Source of the DNA: Bog-159 sp035499555
Lineage (GTDB): Bacteria; Acidobacteriota; Terriglobia; Bryobacterales; Bryobacteraceae
Length of the DNA stretch: 64,000 nucleotides
Direction of reading: 5' to 3'
Assembly (NCBI GenBank): GCA_035499555.1
Contig: DATJYO010000064.1
Coordinates: 248,001-312,000 of the forward strand
Shown: in pieces, positions 58,224 through 64,000 of the stretch
Layout of the letters: each line of letters starts with the position of its first letter
How positions within the stretch are numbered: position 1 is the stretch's first letter
The notes under the pieces: model-generated
What the model saw: the letters and a program-made list of their open reading frames with translations, nothing else
Told to the model about the DNA's origin: nothing
Databases searched by the model: none
Made by a program: the position numbers and the translations under genes

Positions 58224-60680
58224 ATGGAAACTTTCTGGATGGACCTGAAGCACTCCCTGCGGCTGCTGCGTCAGAGCCCCGGCTTCACGGCCACGGCGAT
58301 CGCCGCCCTGGCCCTGGGGATCGGCGCGAACACAGCCATCTTTTCGGTGGTCAACACCGTGCTCCTGAAGCCTCTGTCTTTTCCGGACTCGAGCCGCATC
58401 GTCACACTCGAAACCAAGACCCCGCAAGGCGCCTTTCCAGGCACCTCTGTGCCCAAATACAACACCTGGCGGCGGCAGACGCAAGTGCTCGAAGACGTGA
58501 GCGCCTACGATGCGGGCGGACCCGGTTTGAACGTCAGCGGCGGCGATCATCCCGAACAGCTCAAGGGTATCCATGTTTCGTACGAATTCTTCCATCTGTT
58601 CGGCGCGCAGGCGGCCCTGGGACGCACCTTTACCGCCCAGGAGGACCGGCCGCGCGGCGGCAACGTAGCGGTGCTTTCCCACGGGCTGTGGCAGCGGCGA
58701 TTCGGCGGCGACCCGGCGGTCGTGGGCAAGTCGCTCACCCTCGGCGGAGAGCCGTACACCGTGATCGGCGTGCTGGCGGCGGGCTTCACGTTCGATCCCG
58801 CGCCGGACGTCTACCTCCCCTTCCAGGCCGACCCGAACAGCACCAACCAGGGCCATTTCTTCCAGGCCGCCGCGCGATTGAAACCGGGGGTTTCGTTGAG
58901 CACCGCCAAGGCCGCTCTCGACGTCGCGGGTGAAGAATTCAAGCGCCGCTTTCCCGGCGCCATGGATCCGAAGACCAGCTTCACGGCCGAACCCATGCAG
59001 GACCTCATGGTGCGCAATGTGCGCACCGCTCTGTTTGTTCTGCTGGGTGCGGTCGCCTGTGTCCTGCTGATCGCCTGTGCCAATGTGGCCAGCCTGCTGC
59101 TTGCGCGCGCCACGGGCCGGGCACGTGAAATCGCGGTACGTGCGGCCATCGGGGCCGGGCGCGGCCGCATCGTCCGCCAGTTACTGACCGAGAGCGTGCT
59201 GCTGTCGGCCGTCGGCGGTGTTTTAGGCCTCGTCGTAGGCGCCCTCGGTGTGCGCGCACTGCTGGCCGTGAATCCCGGCAACCTCCCACGCATCGGACCG
59301 GACGGCGCAGCGGTAACGCTCGACTGGAGAGTGCTGGCCTTCACGCTGCTGCTGTCGCTGGCCACCGGCATCCTGTTCGGGCTGGTCCCGGCCATGCAGG
59401 CATCGCGCGTGGATCTTAACGTGACGCTGAAGGAATCCAGCTCGCGCGCGGGCTCCGGACTGCGCCACAACAAAATGCGCGGCATCCTGGTGGTGGCGGA
59501 AATGGCGCTGGCGATCGTACTGCTGGTCGGCGCCGGCCTGCTCATCCGCACCTTCTCCGCGCTGCACACGGTGGCGCCGGGATTCGATCCCCACAACGTG
59601 CTGACCATGGACACCTCGCTCACCGGCACGCATTTCGACAAGACGGCCGCCATCGCCACCATGACGCGCGAAGCGCTCGACCGCATCCATGCGATCCCCG
59701 GCGTGGAGGCCGCCGCCGCCACGTCGTACCTGCCGCTCGAAGGCGGCCTGGGCCTCGGATTCGTCATCGCGGGCCGGCCCCTGACCAACGACACCGCGCA
59801 CGGCGGCGCGTCGTGGAACTATGTCACCTGGCGTTTCTTCGACGTCTTCAAAATCCCCATCAAACGCGGCCGCGCCTTCACCGAGCGTGACGATGCCAGT
59901 GCGCCGCCGGTCGTCATCATCAACGAAGCCCTGGCCCGGAAGTATTGGAAGGACGCCGACCCCATCGGCCAGCGGCTGATCATCGGCGGCGGGATGGGTC
60001 CGGATTTCCAGCAGCCGCCGCGCGAGATTATCGGCATCGTCGGCGATGCGCGCGACGGAGGACTCAACAACGATCCGTTTCCCGCCACCTTCGTACCGCT
60101 GGCGCAGGTCGGCGATGCTTACATGGCGTTGAACAACCGCTTCATGCCGCTGAGTTGGGTGGTGCGCACCAAGGTGGCGCCCTTCTCCGTATCCGCGCCT
60201 GTCCAGCGGGCCTTTCAGGATGCCGCGGACCTGCCGGTGGCGCACATCCGCAGCATGGATCAGATCGTGATGAGTTCCACGGCGCGCGACCGGTTCAACA
60301 CGCTGCTGCTGGGCATTTTTGCGGGGGTGGCGATTCTGCTGGCTTCGATCGGCCTCTATGGCTTGATGGCGTATGCCGTGGAGCAGCGCACGCTGGAGTT
60401 CGGCATCCGCCTGGCGCTGGGCGCCGACACGCCCATGTTGCGCAATATGGTGGTACGGCAGGCGATGTTGCTGGCCGCGGCGGGGATCGTGGTGGGCGTG
60501 GGCGCCGCCTACGGGCTGACGCGCCTGATGAAGAGCCTGCTGTTCGCGGTAAAACCCACGGATCCGGCGGTTTTTGCGACGGTGACCCTGCTATTCCTGG
60601 CGGTAGCTTTCCTGGCCAGTTATCTGCCGGCGCGGCGAGCCTTGCGGGTGGATCCGGTGGTGGCGCTGCGTTATGAGTGA
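58224..60680 (+). CDS. large ABC-type orphan permease (ADOP type, no prefix domain)
   Basis: This 818-residue protein has the tandem MacB/FtsX layout. TAIAALALGIGANTAIFSVVNTVLLKPL forms the first membrane segment, with a periplasmic domain next. Transmembrane cores are near AREIAVRAAIGAGRGRIVRQLLTES and at the end near EQRTLEFGIRLALGADTP. It ends ALRVDPVVALRYE. Unlike the protein at 29907-32543, it lacks the N-terminal prefix domain and has no PadR gene. No ATPase is adjacent. Likely an orphan permease of unknown substrate. It converges with recR 8 bases away. Confidence 0.9.
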   Translation: METFWMDLKHSLRLLRQSPGFTATAIAALALGIGANTAIFSVVNTVLLKPLSFPDSSRIVTLETKTPQGAFPGTSVPKYNTWRRQTQVLEDVSAYDAGGPGLNVSGGDHPEQLKGIHVSYEFFHLFGAQAALGRTFTAQEDRPRGGNVAVLSHGLWQRRFGGDPAVVGKSLTLGGEPYTVIGVLAAGFTFDPAPDVYLPFQADPNSTNQGHFFQAAARLKPGVSLSTAKAALDVAGEEFKRRFPGAMDPKTSFTAEPMQDLMVRNVRTALFVLLGAVACVLLIACANVASLLLARATGRAREIAVRAAIGAGRGRIVRQLLTESVLLSAVGGVLGLVVGALGVRALLAVNPGNLPRIGPDGAAVTLDWRVLAFTLLLSLATGILFGLVPAMQASRVDLNVTLKESSSRAGSGLRHNKMRGILVVAEMALAIVLLVGAGLLIRTFSALHTVAPGFDPHNVLTMDTSLTGTHFDKTAAIATMTREALDRIHAIPGVEAAAATSYLPLEGGLGLGFVIAGRPLTNDTAHGGASWNYVTWRFFDVFKIPIKRGRAFTERDDASAPPVVIINEALARKYWKDADPIGQRLIIGGGMGPDFQQPPREIIGIVGDARDGGLNNDPFPATFVPLAQVGDAYMALNNRFMPLSWVVRTKVAPFSVSAPVQRAFQDAADLPVAHIRSMDQIVMSSTARDRFNTLLLGIFAGVAILLASIGLYGLMAYAVEQRTLEFGIRLALGADTPMLRNMVVRQAMLLAAAGIVVGVGAAYGLTRLMKSLLFAVKPTDPAVFATVTLLFLAVAFLASYLPARRALRVDPVVALRYE

Positions 60681-60688
60681 ACCGCGGC

Positions 60689-61288
60689 TTACATCTCCCG
60701 CCGGCCTTCCATGGCCTTCCACATGGTCACCTCGTCGGCAAACTCGATATCGCTGCCGACGGGAATGCCCATGGCGATGCGCGTCACCTTGACGCCCAGC
60801 GGTTTCAGGAGCTTCGACAGGTACACGGCCGTGGCTTCGCCTTCTACGGTGGGATTGGTGGCCGCGATGATTTCTTCGACCTCGCCGGCGCTGATGCGTT
60901 CCACCAGGCTCTTGATCTTGAGCTGCTCCGGCCCGATACCCTTGAGGGGCGACAGCGCCCCGTGCAGCACGTGGTACAGCCCGTTGAACTGCCGCGTGGT
61001 CTCGATACCCAGAATGTTGGGCGCCTCTTCCACCACGCACAGCACTTTCCGGTCGCGGTTCGGATCGCGGCAGAAGACGCATAGCTCGCCGTCCGAGATG
61101 TTGTTGCAGACGCGGCACAGGCCCAGCTTGTCCTTGACGTCAAGCAGCGCCTGCGACAGTTGCTCGGCATCCTCGCGGGACGCCCGCAGCACGTGGAACG
61201 CCAGGCGCTGCGCCGACTTCTGCCCGATGCCCGGCAGACGCTTGAATTCGGTGATCAGCCGCGCGAGCGGCTCCGCGAAATCCGGCAT
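60689..61288 (-). CDS. recR: recombination mediator protein RecR
   Basis: This 199-residue protein matches RecR, which works with RecF and RecO to load RecA on gapped DNA. It has a helix-hairpin-helix start (EFKRLPGIGQKSAQRLAFHVL), a four-Cys zinc finger (CRVC near 60 and CVFC about 15 residues later), and a Toprim domain with CVVEEAPNILGIE and YHVLHG. Length and motifs are standard. It lies 3 bases after the EbfC gene in the classical dnaX-ebfC-recR operon. Confidence 0.96.
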   Translation of the reverse strand: MPDFAEPLARLITEFKRLPGIGQKSAQRLAFHVLRASREDAEQLSQALLDVKDKLGLCRVCNNISDGELCVFCRDPNRDRKVLCVVEEAPNILGIETTRQFNGLYHVLHGALSPLKGIGPEQLKIKSLVERISAGEVEEIIAATNPTVEGEATAVYLSKLLKPLGVKVTRIAMGIPVGSDIEFADEVTMWKAMEGRREM

Positions 61289-61291
61289 GGA

Positions 61292-61600
61292 CTAGAACAT
61301 GCCCGGCGGCAGGCCCAGCCCGCCCAACATGCCGCTCATCTTCTGCTGGCTTTCCTGGTCGACCTTTTTGGCGGCTTCGTTGCACGCGGCCAGCACCATG
61401 TCCTGCAGCATTTCCACATCGCCCGCCACTTCCGGGTCGATCTTCACGCCCAGCACGTTCTTGTGCCCGTCCATCTTGACGGTGACCATGCCGCCGCCCG
61501 CGGATGCCTCCACGCGGATCTGTGCGATCTCCTCCTGCATGCGCTCCTGCATCTGTTGCGCCTGCTTCATCATCGCCTGCATGTTGCCCGGTAATTTCAC
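61292..61600 (-). CDS. YbaB/EbfC-family nucleoid-associated protein
   Basis: This 102-residue protein is a standard YbaB/EbfC. It starts MKLPGNMQAMMKQAQQMQER and has VEASAGGGMVTVKMDGHKNVLGVKIDPEV and the LQDMVLAACNEAAKKVDQES helix. It forms a tweezer-like dimer that binds DNA broadly. The gene lies 5 bases after dnaX and 3 bases before recR, the conserved order in most bacteria. Confidence 0.96.
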   Translation of the reverse strand: MKLPGNMQAMMKQAQQMQERMQEEIAQIRVEASAGGGMVTVKMDGHKNVLGVKIDPEVAGDVEMLQDMVLAACNEAAKKVDQESQQKMSGMLGGLGLPPGMF

Positions 61601-61605
61601 TTTGC

Positions 61606-63204
61606 TTACTCCTTTAGATTGCGGACCGCGCGCACTTCGCCGCCAAAGACATCCCGAAACCGCTGTACCTCCGGATTGGCCAGCGCGCGCTCGGATACAT
61701 CGTCTTCCTTGTGCGGCGCCGCCGCCACCTTCTCCTGGGCGGCGACTTCTCCAATCGTAACTTTGATCTTAAGCGGTTTTCCGGCGATCTGCCGCACGGC
61801 CTGGCTGATATCCGCCTCGCGCATGGCCAGCGAAAATTCCTTGGGCGTGGTAAACCGCAGTTCGCCGTTGGCCTCCACGACCTCGGAGTGTTCTATGGCA
61901 TCGGCCGTGAACGCCATGCCGAGCTGCATGAGAGCGGCATGCAGCTTATCGCGCCAGGAGCCGGTGGCCGGCGCCGCCGGCGACGGTGCGGCGCCCGCGG
62001 CCGGAGCGGAGTTGGCGGCAGGAGGCCGGGGGCTGGAGGGCCTGTTCGCCGGCTCGCCCGCTGGCGCCTTGGGCGGCGCGCCGCCGATCCCGGCGAGCGC
62101 CTCTTCGATGGATACCAGCCGGCCCGCGTGCACCATCCGGACCAGGCCCAGTTCCAGGTGAAAGCGCGGCTGCAGGGAAGTTTGCAGATCCGTGAACAGG
62201 TCCAGCGACAGTTGCAGGTACCGGGTGAGGTCTTCCTCGGAGAACTGACCGGCGACCTCGGCCAGCCGGGCGCGCTCGCCCGCCGACGCCGCGATCAGCC
62301 GCGTCTCACCCCCCGCGATCTTGGCCACCAGCAGATTCCGGAAATAACGCGCCAGCTCGCGGCTGAAGTGCTGCAGGTTCTGCCCGTCGCGCTCCAGCTC
62401 GTTGACCACCTCCAACATGCGCGCGGAGGCGCCGTCGATCAGCGCCTGGCTCACGTGGCCCAGGGCGTCCAGCGAAAAGGCGCCCAGCAGCGCCCGCACC
62501 TCGGCGGCGTTCAACGTCTCGCCGCAGCAGGCGATGGCCTGGTCCAATGCCGAGAGCGAATCGCGCACGCTGCCTTCGCCCGCCTGTGCCAGCACGGCCA
62601 GCGCTTCCGCGTCCGCCGTGATGCCTTCCTGCCCGCAGATCCAGGCCATGCGCGCCACCAGGTCCTCGAACTCCACCGAGCGAAAGCTGAACTGCTGGCA
62701 GCGCGACGCGATGGTCGCCGGAATCTTGTGCGCTTCGGTGGTGCACAGCATGAAGACCGCCCACGCCGGCGGCTCCTCGATCGTTTTTAGCAGCGCATTG
62801 AACGCTTCATTCGTGATCTGGTGCGCTTCGTCGATGATGAAGACCTTGTAACGGTCGCGCGCCGGCTGATAGCGCACGTTTTCGCGCAGCTCGCGCATTT
62901 CGTTGATGCCGCGATTCGACGCCGCGTCGATCTCGATCACGTCCACCGAGCCGCCCGCGGCGATTTCCTTGCAGCTTGCGCACACCCCGCAGGGCTGATT
63001 CGTCGGACCGTTGACGCAGTTCAAACACCGCGCCAGGATGCGCGCTACCGTGGTCTTCCCCGTACCGCGCTGCCCCGAGAAGATATAGCCGTGCGCGATG
63101 CGGTTCTGCGCGATGGCGTTTTCGAGCGTGGTCTTGACGTGCTCCTGGTTCACCACGTCGGCAAACGATTGGGGCCGGTATTTCCGGGCGATGACCTGGT
63201 ACAT
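61606..63204 (-). CDS. dnaX: DNA polymerase III subunits gamma/tau
   Basis: This 532-residue clamp-loader ATPase starts at ATG 63204 (MYQVIARKYRPQSFADVV); an upstream extension to 63246 would add 14 atypical residues. Walker A is GQRGTGKTT, the zinc ligands are CLNCVNGPTNQPCGVCASC (cut across 20 residues), and Walker B is VFIIDEAHQ. A Pro/Ala-rich linker (about 385-430) and a C-terminal tau-like domain follow. The protein loads the sliding clamp and joins the polymerases at the fork. I did not find a slippery A-run for gamma/tau frameshifting. It is first in the dnaX-ebfC-recR operon. Confidence 0.95.
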   Translation of the reverse strand: MYQVIARKYRPQSFADVVNQEHVKTTLENAIAQNRIAHGYIFSGQRGTGKTTVARILARCLNCVNGPTNQPCGVCASCKEIAAGGSVDVIEIDAASNRGINEMRELRENVRYQPARDRYKVFIIDEAHQITNEAFNALLKTIEEPPAWAVFMLCTTEAHKIPATIASRCQQFSFRSVEFEDLVARMAWICGQEGITADAEALAVLAQAGEGSVRDSLSALDQAIACCGETLNAAEVRALLGAFSLDALGHVSQALIDGASARMLEVVNELERDGQNLQHFSRELARYFRNLLVAKIAGGETRLIAASAGERARLAEVAGQFSEEDLTRYLQLSLDLFTDLQTSLQPRFHLELGLVRMVHAGRLVSIEEALAGIGGAPPKAPAGEPANRPSSPRPPAANSAPAAGAAPSPAAPATGSWRDKLHAALMQLGMAFTADAIEHSEVVEANGELRFTTPKEFSLAMREADISQAVRQIAGKPLKIKVTIGEVAAQEKVAAAPHKEDDVSERALANPEVQRFRDVFGGEVRAVRNLKE

Positions 63205-63313
63205 GGGTGGGCGGAGGACCGGGCGCCGAGCGCTCCGGCCCGACAATTGACTATGGTAGCATCCGCGAAGTGGCGGAGCAGGCCGAGCGCCTGCTGTGGC
63301 GACGATCGCGAAC

Positions 63314-64000
63314 CTATTCCCGCCCGTGCTGCAGGGGTATCCCGATCTGCAGCCAAAAGGAGTTGCCCACGGGCCGGTTCTCGGTCAGGAAGTCCTTTTC
63401 GTATTTCAGGATCAGGGCATAGTGTTGGAGGTGGCAGCGGATCTCCGGCCCGAACTCCATATTGCGCCCCCGGTTTCCGTCCAGGAAACGCATGCCGTTC
63501 TGCCGGTCGTCGGTGGTCTGCCGATCGAAGTAGCCGTTGAAGCCGATCGCCACGCTCTTGGTCACGTTGTGCATCCCGTCATATTCCCAGACGAATTCAT
63601 TGCCGGACCGGCAGTTGGTGGCGTTGTTCTGGTAATTCACGATGTACTGGAACTTGGAACTCAGTTCCATACTGCCATGATGCGGCATGTAGGTGAATGC
63701 GCCCGAGGGAGCCGTCGCATAGTTGTGCTGGCCGATGTTGATCAGGTCGGTCTTGTTATAAGAGAAGCCGGGCGTGTAGACCTCGAAACCGTACCACCAG
63801 CTCAGTGCGCCTTTCTTGTAAGCGACGGCGGTTTCCAGGTCGGGATTGGCGAAGCCGATCTTGTTCGCCGAACCGAATGGAGCGCTCAGATGGATGTCCA
63901 ATAGCGGCAAGGCCCCGGTGCTGACCAGGGTGCCGCCAAGCACGTGGAGGCCCCAGTTGTGCACCAGTTTACCGGCCACCGCGGCGACCCGGAGATGAAA
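63314..64000 (-). CDS. outer-membrane beta-barrel/SphA-like transporter, C-terminal part (cut by right edge)
   Basis: The frame is open from the right edge to a stop at 63314-63316; the true start lies outside the window. The visible 228 residues form alternating strands, such as LSWWYGFEVYTPGFSYNK, FTYMPHHGSMELSSKFQYIVNY, KSVAIGFNGYFDRQTTDDRQ and NMEFGPEIRCHLQHYALILKYEKDF. They match the phenol-degradation MetA/SphA group of outer-membrane proteins, proposed to take up hydrophobic compounds. The strand ending LQIGIPLQHGRE is not a typical terminal Phe. It is 109 bases from the dnaX start on the same strand. Confidence 0.75.
   Translation of the reverse strand, partial: FHLRVAAVAGKLVHNWGLHVLGGTLVSTGALPLLDIHLSAPFGSANKIGFANPDLETAVAYKKGALSWWYGFEVYTPGFSYNKTDLINIGQHNYATAPSGAFTYMPHHGSMELSSKFQYIVNYQNNATNCRSGNEFVWEYDGMHNVTKSVAIGFNGYFDRQTTDDRQNGMRFLDGNRGRNMEFGPEIRCHLQHYALILKYEKDFLTENRPVGNSFWLQIGIPLQHGRE

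Noticed and set aside
63205..63313. Possible small SRP RNA next to dnaX
   Set aside because: The gap lacks the conserved GGAAGCAGC-type loop and the symmetric tetraloop of SRP RNA on either strand.
1..64000. CRISPR arrays, tRNAs, insertion sequences, prophage or defence islands
   Set aside because: I saw no regularly spaced repeats, no TTC-loop tRNA pattern, no transposase or integrase and no restriction or nuclease gene sets. A dedicated search with tRNAscan-SE, Infernal and PADLOC could overturn this.

Overview
The window is GC-rich and densely coded on both strands. It looks like chromosomal DNA of an acidobacterium of the Solibacter/Bryobacter type. The lineage markers are two large MacB-like permeases of the acidobacterial orphan type (29907-32543 with a PadR regulator, 58224-60680), an Oar-like TonB-dependent receptor with an N-terminal carboxypeptidase-regulatory domain (9846-13190), a secreted protein ending in the C-terminal module typical of Solibacter (5486-7369), and many secreted PQQ-type beta-propellers. 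This assignment is by gene content only. I saw no rRNA, tRNA, CRISPR array, insertion sequence or prophage.

Left part (1-9.8 kb): a DinB-like protein cut by the left edge, a HAD hydrolase overlapping a long TonB-like protein, a LON-domain protein, an SDR dehydrogenase overlapping shikimate kinase, a FecR-domain protein, the secreted BNR-repeat protein, a cold-shock protein with a structured leader, and thiL overlapping an O-methyltransferase.

Accessory part (9.8-32.9 kb): the Oar-like receptor and a GntR/HutC regulator diverge from a 321-base region carrying five TATAGC-type boxes. Five secreted beta-propeller proteins follow in two blocks (14277-16563 on +, 19823-25000 on -), mixed with small enzymes (MmcQ/YjbR, GNAT, MaoC, VOC, alpha/beta hydrolase), an MFS transporter and a DUF1080 protein. 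Then come a small COG3910-like ATPase, a DinB protein, a Spy-like secreted protein, a metallo-beta-lactamase-fold protein, a frameshifted LVIVD-type gene and the PadR/permease pair.

Lipid part (33.0-37.7 kb): acpP-fabF-etfB-etfA and a membrane fatty-acid-hydroxylase-type enzyme lie in one direction behind a good sigma70-type promoter. Extracytoplasmic and envelope part (37.7-60.7 kb): a NIPSNAP protein, an ACE-like M2 peptidase, a lipoprotein amidohydrolase relative without its metal ligands, a DUF4097 repeat lipoprotein, a Tat-exported Gfo/Idh/MocA oxidoreductase, two tandem TolC-like proteins, a metallophosphoesterase, an HpnI-like glycosyltransferase, an asparagine synthase, an SQD1-like nucleotide-sugar enzyme, an ABC permease with a TPR protein, a YbhB protein, an S9 peptidase and the second large permease.

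Right end (60.7-64 kb): the conserved dnaX-ebfC-recR operon, then an outer-membrane-type protein cut by the right edge. The strongest candidates for new biology are the leader terminator of the cold-shock gene, the operator array at the receptor/GntR junction, the propeller expansion, the pseudo-amidohydrolase lipoprotein and the SQD1-like enzyme.
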